Shown here: piece by piece, positions 51,606-59,837 of the stretch
Layout of the letters: the number at the start of each line of letters is the position of its first letter
Position numbering within the stretch: the first letter of the stretch is position 1
Origin: Priestia megaterium
Lineage (GTDB): Bacteria; Bacillota; Bacilli; Bacillales; Bacillaceae_H
Assembly: GCF_023824195.1 (NCBI RefSeq)
Contig: NZ_CP085442.1
Coordinates: 2,890,001-2,954,000, forward strand
Length of the DNA: 64,000 nucleotides
Direction: 5' to 3'
Notes under the pieces: generated by a model
Told to the model about the DNA's origin: nothing
The model's input: only the letters and a program-made list of their open reading frames with translations
The model's database searches: none
Position numbers and translations under genes: made by a program

Positions 51606-52430
51606 TTATACATACCCTTTCATCTTGTCCTTTTTTAACATGCTCAATATCACTTCAGCGGTTTCTTCAACTGCTTTACCTGAGACATTAACAATAGGGC
51701 AACCAATGCGCTTCATAATTTTCTCAGCATAGTCCAGCTCTTCAAGGATTCGATCTACATTGGCATAATTGGCTTGAGACGCTAAACCTAAATTTTTTAA
51801 TCGTTCTTTTCGGATTTCATTGAGCTTATCCGGTGTAATAACTAAACCAATACATTTATTTTTCGGAATAGTAAAAAGTTCATCAGGAGGCGTCACTTCT
51901 GGAACTAACGGTATATTCGCTACTTTAAGACTTTTATGAGCTAAATACATAGAAAGTGGCGTCTTAGATGTTCTCGAAACACCAATCAACACTAGATCAG
52001 CTCGCTTGATACCTCTGAAGTCTTGTCCATCATCATATTTAACAGCGAATTCAACTGCTTCTACTCTTCGAAAATAGTTATCGTCTAATTTTCTCGTTAA
52101 TCTCGGTTGAAGATTAGGTTCCTTATTAAAGGTTTGGCTAAAGGCACTCATAAGAGGGGTCATTAAATCAATGGCTACAATTCCTTCTTCTTGTGCCTTT
52201 TGGTCAAGATACTGTTTTAAAGGTGGGATGACGATGGTATACGCAATGATGGCCTCGTTACACCTTGCTTCAGCAATGATATTATCAATATTTCCCTCAT
52301 CTTCTACGTAAGAAGTATTTTGAATTTCAATATCTTCTCCACTAAATTGAGTTAAAACTGCTTTCACCATCAGCTCAGCCGTTTCACCTACTGAGTCGGA
52401 AACTATATAGACAATTTTTCTTTTATTCAC
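51606..52430 (-). CDS. yqfL: Pyruvate, phosphate dikinase regulatory protein (PRP)
   Basis: 274 residues; a bifunctional ADP-dependent kinase/Pi-dependent phosphorylase that switches PPDK (or PEP synthase) off and on. Signature IGVSRTSKTPLSMYLA (P-loop-like, about 148-163) and DSVGETAELM at the N-terminus. In B. subtilis, yqfL sits beside ccpN; here it stands alone and its dikinase target is not in the window. Confidence 0.94.
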   Translation of the reverse strand: MNKRKIVYIVSDSVGETAELMVKAVLTQFSGEDIEIQNTSYVEDEGNIDNIIAEARCNEAIIAYTIVIPPLKQYLDQKAQEEGIVAIDLMTPLMSAFSQTFNKEPNLQPRLTRKLDDNYFRRVEAVEFAVKYDDGQDFRGIKRADLVLIGVSRTSKTPLSMYLAHKSLKVANIPLVPEVTPPDELFTIPKNKCIGLVITPDKLNEIRKERLKNLGLASQANYANVDRILEELDYAEKIMKRIGCPIVNVSGKAVEETAEVILSMLKKDKMKGYV

Positions 52431-53021
52431 ATTAAATCTTCCTATTCTTTGATTTTAATAATTTAATAACGCTAGTATTTTTTGTTCAACTATCATTTAG
52501 CAGCTTGCAAGATACATATTTTATGGGTAATGAATGGACTAATATCCTGGATACTGTGATTATAAGACTTCAAAAAAACGATCGACTTCAGGATTTATGT
52601 CATACTAATTATAAAATAACATTAAATATGTTATACTATTTTCATCAAATGTTATATTAGCATTAAATATACTTAGATACAATCCCTTTTCTCAGCATTT
52701 TATAAAAAGTTTGAAGAAAGAAAAAGTTTAAATGTTAAAAGGATTTATGCTTTTAGATGATGGGACTCACCTCGCCGAGCGTCGTTTTATAAAGATGGAC
52801 ACGAGGATAGTTATATTTATTTATAACATGATTTGAAAAAGAACATTATGGAAGGTTTAATCTCATCTATTCTTTTTAACTAAGAGTGCTATAACTAATA
52901 ATAATGAACGGTTTACTTTTCACCTTATATATACTAAAAAACACCGCCTAAACGACGATGTTTTGAATAGTTGGTTCTATCTCACCGTTGCTTTATGCTT
53001 CGGCAATCCATGCATTAATTC
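52431..53021. other. 590-base intergenic region
   Basis: AT-rich, no convincing gene. A 34-codon frame at about 52732 has no proper ribosome binding site. The right end holds the terminator of the HAD gene. A G/C-richer island near 52770-52790 has no feature I can name. Confidence 0.5.
52937..52964 (-). terminator. Terminator of the Cof-type HAD gene
   Basis: AAAACATCG/CGGTGTTTT stem (one G-U pair) and six Ts on the minus strand. Confidence 0.6.
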
Positions 53022-53903
53022 TTATAAAACGGGCGTACTATTAGTAGATTTTTGCAATAAAAATTTAGAAAGATAATGATAGACGCCGTTTTCGTCACAG
53101 TTAAATTCCGTTATGTCATCGACAATTTCTTTAATATGATCCGGCGCATTTTTCATCGCTACAGCATAGCTGGCAAACTGAAACATTGGTAAATCATTGT
53201 TGCTGTCGCCAATTGCTAGAATGTCTTGCTGGGGCAAATTAAAATGTTTTAGCATTTGCTGAATCCCCGTTGCTTTATTTACGTTTGCCACCATCACTTC
53301 GACATTGTGTTTAGATGAAGTAGAAGTTGTAAAGTCGATTTCTTTCTTAAGTTCTTCAAGCTCCTCTTTCCAGTTATCGATATGCTCGTGCGTTCTTGCA
53401 AAGAAATAGAACTTTGAAAATTCGCTTCCTTCTACGGAATCTTTCCAGTCAATTTCTTCTTTAATTGCTTGTTTACGGGAAAGCCATTCGTTAATTTCCA
53501 CACTGTCTGGCTTTGGATCTCTAATTTCATTTTCAACATACGGCTGATCTTGTTTTAACGTCACGCGAGATGTGCCGTACGGGAAAAGCTCGTAGTATAC
53601 CTTGTTCGCTCTTGCTTTTTCAATAATGGTTTCCACCAATTGAAGCGAAAGCGAATGCTGAAAGACTGATTCTTTTCCTACGTACCCTGCCATACCATTT
53701 GACGTGATAAATCCATCCACTTGAAAGCCTTCAGGAACTAACTCTTCTATTTCATCAAACGCTCTTCCCGTAGCAATAAAAACAAAAATTCCCTGTTTTC
53801 GTAATTCGTCAATGATTTCTTTTGTTTGAATACTTACTTTGTTAGCACGGTTTAATATCGTGCCGTCCATATCTAAAAAAATTGCTTTAGGTTTTAATAA
53901 CAT
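53022..53903 (-). CDS. Cof-type HAD-IIB phosphatase
   Basis: 293 residues from ATG 53903, with AGGGGG upstream. Motif I FLDMDGTIL (about 8-16), motif II ATGRAF, motif III Lys in the FSKFYFF/NKATGIQQML region, motif IV AIGDSNNDLPMFQFA. Cytoplasmic phosphatase for sugar phosphates, FMN or similar; the substrate is unknown. Confidence 0.92.
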   Translation of the reverse strand: MLLKPKAIFLDMDGTILNRANKVSIQTKEIIDELRKQGIFVFIATGRAFDEIEELVPEGFQVDGFITSNGMAGYVGKESVFQHSLSLQLVETIIEKARANKVYYELFPYGTSRVTLKQDQPYVENEIRDPKPDSVEINEWLSRKQAIKEEIDWKDSVEGSEFSKFYFFARTHEHIDNWKEELEELKKEIDFTTSTSSKHNVEVMVANVNKATGIQQMLKHFNLPQQDILAIGDSNNDLPMFQFASYAVAMKNAPDHIKEIVDDITEFNCDENGVYHYLSKFLLQKSTNSTPVL

Positions 53904-54027
53904 ACTTATTCCCCCTACTTGTAAAAAGAGTGTACTTGGCAAGTATAAACTTTTCCATTTTTAAACTCAATGAATGTACTTTGCTTTTCTCTTTTATAAA
54001 ACTACTATAATACTCTCCTTACATCTA

Positions 54028-54039
54028 AAGTACGTACTT
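54028..54039. promoter_or_regulatory. Palindrome of two inverted iteron ends upstream of rep-like gene
   Basis: AAGTACGTACTT is a perfect 12-base palindrome. Each half reads ACGTACT, the same sequence as the conserved right end of the iterons at 55.8-56.5 kb. Iteron plasmids typically carry such inverted half-iterons at the rep promoter for autorepression by Rep dimers. Here the site lies 190 bases before the rep-like gene; a TTTAGA-17-TATAAT promoter (54161-54189) lies between. Confidence 0.5.
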
Positions 54040-54228
54040 ATATTGTACAAGCGCTATAAAGAAAGCATTTTATATTTGCAATAAGCCTTTATATACTAAT
54101 AGCCGGCTAGGCTAATTTGATATAAAACAGCATTCACAAAAACGAATTTTCCTTTTAGCCTTTAGAGTATCGTTCAAAAAAGATATAATAAGATTGTTAC
54201 AGATTAAATACATACAGAGGAGGTCAAC

Positions 54229-55692
54229 ATGAACGAACCATCCAATTTTTCTCCTTACCTTATTAAACAAATTAGCGATGCGATCGATGACAATATCAAA
54301 GCAAAGTGCATAGACTTTTTATATGATTCTCATTCGTTTTTTTCGAATGAAAAAGATTTTATAGAAGACTACATTTTAAATATATTGCAAGATACGTTTG
54401 TTTTAGAGAATAAATTAATAAATCCTAAGGAAATAAGAAATCCCGCTTACAAAAGAAGACAATCGAATAAGAAAAACTGGCTGCAAACGTTAAAAAAAGA
54501 TATTAAAGCAGAAAAGCCTAATCCTATTTTTGAAGACATTGAATTGGCCAAAAAAGTGATGGATAAAAAAGTGGATACCGAACACTTAAAAAAGCTGTTT
54601 GGCGTGGAAAAACCTGAAGATATTTTAAAGATAAAGTTAAAAGAAGTAGAGACATGGGCTAAAAGTAAAAAAACAAACATTACCGATTTTCCTTATTTAG
54701 ATTCAAAGATGAATTATCAAATAGAGAAAGCATTTCACACAGACTTTACTTTTTTAATTGCTGAAATCATACTAGAAAAATACAATGGAAATTTGAGTAA
54801 CTGGATTGATAAAAGATTGAATTCGTGGGTAGAGGCCCCTATCTTCTCAAATGAAAGTCATTCTCTTAAAACCAATATGGAAGTTAAAACAAACTCCCAA
54901 GAAGTCGTTTTATATAATGACTATAAAGTTGATGAAGAATATTTCATTCGCACCATTATCCCTGTGAATGATAATCAAACGGTTCTTTCCAAACGAAATA
55001 TGGTTTTAGATCCAAAAGATTCCCAAATTATCCAGTTTGCTCTTTCACAGCGCGACGAGATGTTTTATAAAGAAAAAACGGTGACTCTTGATTTAGCGGA
55101 TATCGTTAAAGAAATTTATAATTCAAAAGGTGTAAAAAACTATGAAGCGGTTGAAGCCCGCATTATGAAAATTGCCAGATATCACGTAGAAGGTGTAGCG
55201 AAGAAGAAAAATTCCAGAGATACAAAATTTGCGATAAACTTCTTCCAAAAGGCTGTTATTGAAACCGATGAAGTAACGGGCAGACGATATGCAACCATTG
55301 TATTTAGCGACGATACGCATCAAGGCTTTTTAAATCAGCAGTTTGTACAAATTTACAGTGACGTTATTAAAAAGTTTAAAGATAACTCTCTGTCTTCTCT
55401 ACTGCTATATGCATTTCAAAAAGAGCGATTAGATTGTTATTTACAAGAGAAGTCTTACACCCATTTTTACCCATATCAATATTTTGCTTCAAAAGTTCGT
55501 TTTCGTTCAAAGAAAATTGATGTCAATCTAAAATTAATTAATGAATCTCTAGCAGAGTTTGTTAGCAATCAAGTACTGATCCAAAGTTATCAGCAAAAAC
55601 TTCAAGGATTTGAAATCTCTTTTATTCCTCTTCAAAATTATGAAATTCAAGACTATTTTGGAGGAGAACATAGAGAAACATTGGAAGGGTAA
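54229..55692 (+). CDS. Putative replication initiator-like protein, upstream of iterons
   Basis: 487 residues, soluble, no membrane segment; AGGAGG precedes the ATG. I cannot assign a named family with confidence. The first 220 residues are charged and helical (RRQSNKKNWLQTLKKDIKAE). From about 250, the pattern SKRNMVLDPKDSQIIQFALSQRDE in parts, then a Tyr-rich helical part (NQQFVQIYSDVIKKFKD...LLLYAFQKE) recalls the winged-helix layout of Rep_3-type initiators. The case rests mainly on context: 16 iterons start 90 bases downstream and an inverted half-iteron palindrome lies upstream. Alternative: a chromosomal DNA-binding protein of unknown role. Confidence 0.5.
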   Translation: MNEPSNFSPYLIKQISDAIDDNIKAKCIDFLYDSHSFFSNEKDFIEDYILNILQDTFVLENKLINPKEIRNPAYKRRQSNKKNWLQTLKKDIKAEKPNPIFEDIELAKKVMDKKVDTEHLKKLFGVEKPEDILKIKLKEVETWAKSKKTNITDFPYLDSKMNYQIEKAFHTDFTFLIAEIILEKYNGNLSNWIDKRLNSWVEAPIFSNESHSLKTNMEVKTNSQEVVLYNDYKVDEEYFIRTIIPVNDNQTVLSKRNMVLDPKDSQIIQFALSQRDEMFYKEKTVTLDLADIVKEIYNSKGVKNYEAVEARIMKIARYHVEGVAKKKNSRDTKFAINFFQKAVIETDEVTGRRYATIVFSDDTHQGFLNQQFVQIYSDVIKKFKDNSLSSLLLYAFQKERLDCYLQEKSYTHFYPYQYFASKVRFRSKKIDVNLKLINESLAEFVSNQVLIQSYQQKLQGFEISFIPLQNYEIQDYFGGEHRETLEG

Positions 55693-55781
55693 ATTGTTCC
55701 CTTCCTTTTTTATTTGATATTTTGCCACTTTCAGCTTATAAATACAAAATATCCCTCTACTTTTATTTCATAGTTTGGAAG

Positions 55782-56552
55782 TTTTGTCATTTTTAACGTA
55801 CTAACCAGAAGCTTTTGCCGTTTTTTACGTACCTCTTTGCTTCTTTTGCCGTTTTTAGCGTACTAATTACTACCTTTTGCTGTTTTTGACGTACCACTCT
55901 GATTCTTTTGCCGTTTTTGACGTACTAAATGCATTTTATTTACTAGTAATCACTTATTAATTGTTAATTATTCTCTTTTTTTCGTAAAACAATCCTACCT
56001 TTTGCCGTTTTTGACGTACTCCTTCACTACTTTTGCCGTTTTCTGCGTATTAAACATTGCTTTTCCCCTTGTTATTGCCTTTTCAAACCCCATTTTTTAT
56101 TTTTTTCGCAACATATATAAAACTTTTGCCATTTTTGACGTACCAAACGAAAACTTTTGCTGTTTTTGGCGTACTACTACGCCTTTTTTGCCGTTTTTTA
56201 CGTACTAAAAATAGCTTTTGCCGTTTTTGGCGTACCAATAAAATTCATTGTGTTATTTACAACGATCATGGAAGCGATTTTTTTACCTTTTTTTAGGTGA
56301 ATCGAGATGACTTTTGCTGTTTTTGGCGTACCACTCTTTACTTTTGCTATTTTTGGCGTACTATACTGAGCCTTTTGCTGTTTTTTACGTACTAAAACGC
56401 ATAAAGTTTTTTTTGATTTTTACTGATCGTAACAAACACTGTTCTACCGGTGCTTGCTTGCTTTTGCCGTTTTTGGCGTACTAAAAAACCTATACGCTGA
56501 ACCCCTTGATATGACAGCATTCTTTGAACCTTTTGCCGTTTTTAGCGTACTA
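55782..56552 (+). repeat. Iteron array, 16 direct repeats at about 31-bp steps
   Basis: Core TTTTGCCGTTTTTGACGTAC, often followed by TA, with variation at the CC/CT, GA/AG/GG/TA positions. Copies begin at 55782, 55813, 55844, 55875, 55906, 56000, 56031, 56124, 56155, 56186, 56216, 56312, 56342, 56373, 56462 and 56531. Steps are 30-31 bases, with gaps of 94, 93 and 96 (close to three steps) that hold degraded copies (for example at about 56061, 56093 and 56278). All are in the same orientation, and no gene lies in the 969 bases between the two flanking rep-like genes. This is the signature of a replication-origin iteron set or a multi-site regulator platform. Confidence 0.9.
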
Positions 56553-56661
56553 CTCGTTCGTTTGCGATTCTATTTCTTATTGATATAATTTTCACAAGGT
56601 ATTCTTTGTTATTTTACCCTAATAAATTATTGTTGATATGAAATAGATTGGAGGGATTCTC

Positions 56662-57684
56662 ATGATAAAAAAAGAATTTGCGAAAATTGGAAAACAAATT
56701 ATTCGCCAATTGTCTAGCACCGTAGAAAAATATAAAGATATTGAAGATCACATGGACCTAGACGCTCATGGGAACCCTACAATCAAAACAGTGGCAGAAC
56801 ATCACCGTTTATCTAAATCTCAAATTTCACAATTAATTTTTTATCACTTCCTTCACGTTGATGAAAGAGGTATTATTTGTGATGTTTCTGAAAAAGAGAT
56901 TGCAGCCACTTTGAATTGTACAGTTCGAACAGTTCGCAACAACAATGTAGTATTAGCAGAAACAGAATTAATTTCCTATTCTCGCAGCGGCAAAGGAATC
57001 AATATTTGTATTGTTCCCTATCCTCAATATTTTGAAGAACACGGCTTTGGGTTTATGGAATTAGAATATACTCGCTTTGAAGAACTTATTCTAATTGAAA
57101 ACGTAAACGCCCTTCGCTTAGAGCTGCGCAAAGAATTGGTTTATGACAACGATACGATTAAGCGTCAGTTTAATCCTGGAGAAAACACTTCAAAAATTAG
57201 CTTTAATGACTATAAAATTTTTACGCCGAAATATACTCACTACAAAGGTATGATGCAAAAAATAGCTGAAACGCAGACGAGTGCATTTAAAACCGTTGTC
57301 CAAGGATCTACTATTTTCTTTGTTTTAAAAGACGGAGCTAAAAATGGCAAGATGTCAAAACAAGAAAAGAAAGATCAATACGATGCGGCGATTCGACGTA
57401 CTATTGAAGAGACTTTTGTAAAATTATCTGGACACAGCACAGATTCTACAGGAATTGTCATGTCTTCATTCCAAAACGAAGACATCGCTGATTTGGTTCA
57501 GCTTTCTTTTGAATATGGTATTGAACGAGTGAAGTCTGCCCTTTATTCTCTGATTGAACAGGCCTTCTTCAGCCATGATGCTCAAGTCGTTGAAAATTAC
57601 GGTGGAAAAATCCGTACGCTCATTCGAAAAGAGCTTTCAAAAAATCTTCAAGATCAAGCCCCTGCCGAACTTACAGCTTCATAA
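56662..57684 (+). CDS. Putative DNA-binding replication/partition protein with two HTH segments
   Basis: 340 residues; GGAGGG precedes the ATG. Two helix-turn-helix segments are visible: TIKTVAEHHRLSKSQISQLI (about 39-58) and SEKEIAATLNCTVRTVRNNN (about 78-97), the second followed by a wing-like strand (LISYSRSGKGINICIV). The rest is helical, charged and unrecognised. Tandem winged helices are the layout of many plasmid initiators. A TTGCGA/TATAAT-like promoter (56562-56589) begins right after the last iteron, so iteron-bound protein would control this gene. Exact role unknown. Confidence 0.5.
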   Translation: MIKKEFAKIGKQIIRQLSSTVEKYKDIEDHMDLDAHGNPTIKTVAEHHRLSKSQISQLIFYHFLHVDERGIICDVSEKEIAATLNCTVRTVRNNNVVLAETELISYSRSGKGINICIVPYPQYFEEHGFGFMELEYTRFEELILIENVNALRLELRKELVYDNDTIKRQFNPGENTSKISFNDYKIFTPKYTHYKGMMQKIAETQTSAFKTVVQGSTIFFVLKDGAKNGKMSKQEKKDQYDAAIRRTIEETFVKLSGHSTDSTGIVMSSFQNEDIADLVQLSFEYGIERVKSALYSLIEQAFFSHDAQVVENYGGKIRTLIRKELSKNLQDQAPAELTAS

Positions 57685-58532
57685 GGGGCTTATTTGGCAT
57701 GCCTTTTTTTATTTTTTCTCCCTTCTCTTCTCTTTTTGATACAAATAGCGCAAACAAACACCCATTTTTGCAGCTATCCAATTCCATTATCCTATCTATA
57801 TAAACGTAATGAGTTCAAATAAATGATATTTCTTGTGTATAACTACGGAATATTACTAAAAAAACACCTTCATACTTATCCACAAAAGAAAGAAAACATA
57901 TTCAATGACTGTTATATCATCCTCTTTGTTAATAAAAACATCCTTTTTATTTTTTTATTAACGATGATTTCCAGGTTATTTACTCTTTAACACGACTACT
58001 TTTATCCACAGTGGAAATAATTCATACTTTTAACAGCAATCTTCATACCATGAGTTTTAAAATCCATCTATTGCAGAAGAAAAAACATAGTGAATAAAAT
58101 AGATTACATATCTGTTGTTATAAAAAACATCCTTTAGCTAAAGGATGCTGTTCACAAAAAAGGTCTATTTTCCACACAGTTATTTATTGAAAAGCTATTT
58201 CCTTTCTAACCCTTGATATCATTGGGTTTTTAGAGGATTTTTCTTTCTCTAATATCTGTATATAATGTTTGCTGATAAGATCTATACTAATATCTGCTAT
58301 AAGTTTTTATTTAATATTTGTGTAAAGAAATGTTTTAAAAACCTCTATGCTTGAGGATTTTCGCTTTTTCTAAAATAAGGAGCTTTCATTACTTATACTA
58401 AATACAAATAAATTAAAATAAATAAATACACTCACTCAGGCGTATCTTAATAAATTCTAGTAGTATATTTTAAAAAATAAATTATACTATTCAGTAGAGA
58501 AAATTTTATAAAAGCAAGAAAGGGACTTAGTA
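57685..58532. other. AT-rich gene-free region with DnaA-box-like sites, candidate origin
   Basis: No ORF looks coding over 848 bases. TTATCCACA occurs at 57876-57884 and 58002-58010, TTATACACA on the minus strand at 57834-57842, and TTTTCCACA at 58168-58176. These match the DnaA box TTATNCACA exactly (three) or at one mismatch. Between them is a very AT-rich tract (57900-57965) that could unwind. Two hairpins with minus-strand T-runs (58125-58150, stem CATCCTTTAG/CTAAAGGATG; 58329-58356, stem AAACCTC/GAGGATTT) suggest a short minus-strand transcript. The origin call is inference from iterons, rep-like genes and DnaA sites together. Confidence 0.5.
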
Positions 58533-59129
58533 ATGAAAGACATACAGTGGGTGCAGCAAACTTTATTTAACACCGGTAAGTGGATTGAAATTAGTGAAGT
58601 AATCATAAAGATTATCTTGATTTTTATCATTGCTCAAATTGTCATACGGTTTGCTCGTAGTGCAATTAATAAAATCTTTGATTTCAGATTTAAAACTAAG
58701 CTGCTGAGGTACAACGAACGAAAAGAAATAACGCTGAAAAAGCTTTGTCTGAGCATTGTCACGTACGTAGTGTATTTTATTGTACTTATTACGTCTTTAG
58801 AGGCAATCGGAATTAATATGAAAGCACTTTTAGCTGGCATTAGCGTAGCAGGATTTATCACAGGCTTAGGTGCACAAAATTTGATTAAAGATATTTTAAA
58901 CGGCTTTTTTATTCTATTTGAAGATCAATTCTCAGTAGGAGATCACGTATCCATAAACGATACGGAAGGAACTGTTGAAGAAATTGGATTGCGCACTACA
59001 AAAATTCGCGGTGTTGACGGAGAGTTTTACTTTTTTGCTAATAGTAACATTACAAAAGTAGCGAACTACACGCTCGGTGAAATTCCCGAAGTACATAAAG
59101 CTGAACAAGTAAAAACTCGTGAAGAATAG
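58533..59129 (+). CDS. Short MscS-family mechanosensitive channel
   Basis: 198 residues: three membrane segments, with the pore helix region LLAGISVAGFITGLGAQNLIKDILNGFFILFEDQFSVGDHV in parts (about 95-140) and the beta domain TEGTVEEIGLRTTKIRGVDGE. After NSNITKVANYT only about 20 residues remain, so the usual C-terminal alpha/beta domain is missing (most relatives are 260 or longer). The last codons and stop sit inside the terminator hairpin. Either a naturally minimal channel or a 3'-truncated one. AAAGGGAC is the ribosome binding site. Confidence 0.85.
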   Translation: MKDIQWVQQTLFNTGKWIEISEVIIKIILIFIIAQIVIRFARSAINKIFDFRFKTKLLRYNERKEITLKKLCLSIVTYVVYFIVLITSLEAIGINMKALLAGISVAGFITGLGAQNLIKDILNGFFILFEDQFSVGDHVSINDTEGTVEEIGLRTTKIRGVDGEFYFFANSNITKVANYTLGEIPEVHKAEQVKTREE

Positions 59130-59143
59130 CTTCACGAGTTTTT
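59111..59143. terminator. Bidirectional terminator containing both stop codons
   Basis: AAAAACTCGTGAAG/CTTCACGAGTTTTT with a short loop. The MscS stop TAG (59127-59129) is in the loop, and the stop of the convergent HAD gene (59132-59134) is in the right arm. Confidence 0.9.
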
Positions 59144-59710
59144 ATTTACGACAGTTGTAAAGAATTGATCGTATGATGTAAGGTGATAATCTGCTTCAAT
59201 GTCGTCATTTTGAAATGCACATGTTTTGATGCCCAGTTCACGGGCAGGCTTTAAATCAAGCTCCCGGTCTCCAATTACTAAATCAAGCTGATACTTATCG
59301 TGAAGATAGGCATAAGCGCCGCTGTCAGGCTTTCGTTTGTAGCCATCATCTTTTGTAATAATCTCCGTGAAGTAGTGCTCCATATTAAAAAATGCAAGAA
59401 TATCAAGAGTAGACTGTCTGGATTTATGCGTAACAATTACATTTGTATCCGCAAAGCTCAGTACATCTTCTACGTGGGGAAAAGCGGGCTTATCTTTTGG
59501 ATTGATTTTTTGCTCGAGCACATGGAAGTGATTATCAAACAAAGACTTTTCAATATCAAAGTGCTTAATTGCTACGTCAGAAGATATCTTCATTTGTTTT
59601 AAAATATCATCTTCTGAGATTGTTGGATCTGTTAGTAATTCTTTGAATGCTTTTACAATCGTTGGATAGGTATCAAAGATGGTTCCATCGAAGTCCCATA
59701 AAATATTCAT
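59132..59710 (-). CDS. HAD-family phosphatase/phosphoglycolate phosphatase-like
   Basis: 192 residues. Motif I WDFDGTIFDTYP (about 5-16), motif II VTHKSRQST, motif III Lys in KRKPDSGAYAYL, motif IV VIGDRELDLKPARELG. C1-capped HAD of the Gph/YcjU-like group. AAGGAGAGAC lies ahead of the ATG. Substrate unknown. Confidence 0.88.
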   Translation of the reverse strand: MNILWDFDGTIFDTYPTIVKAFKELLTDPTISEDDILKQMKISSDVAIKHFDIEKSLFDNHFHVLEQKINPKDKPAFPHVEDVLSFADTNVIVTHKSRQSTLDILAFFNMEHYFTEIITKDDGYKRKPDSGAYAYLHDKYQLDLVIGDRELDLKPARELGIKTCAFQNDDIEADYHLTSYDQFFTTVVNKNS

Positions 59711-59802
59711 TTTCGCTGTCTCTCCTTTTTAAAAACGTAACGATTATACCAAATTTTTCATTGCTTGTCAGTGAACCTTTTTGCCATCGTTGCATTTAAA
59801 GT

Positions 59803-59831
59803 AAAAAAACTCGTTTTATACGAGTTTTTTT
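59803..59831 (-). terminator. Terminator of the His/Cys-tail protein gene
   Basis: AAAAAAACTCG/CGAGTTTTTTT stem with a T-run on the minus strand. Confidence 0.85.
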
Positions 59832-59837
59832 ACTTTA

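Noticed and set aside
52732..52840. 34-codon ORF in the 52.4-53.0 kb gap
   Set aside because: Weak ribosome binding site, no conserved pattern, high AT content around it.
56002..56296. Two short ORFs inside the iteron array
   Set aside because: They are translations of the repeats themselves (recurring LLPFLTY-like and FCRFWRT-like blocks) without ribosome binding sites.
55782..56552. CRISPR array
   Set aside because: Repeat-like units of about 22 bases at 31-base steps could suggest one, but spacers are only 8-11 bases, gaps are multiples of the step, and no cas gene is present. Iterons fit better.
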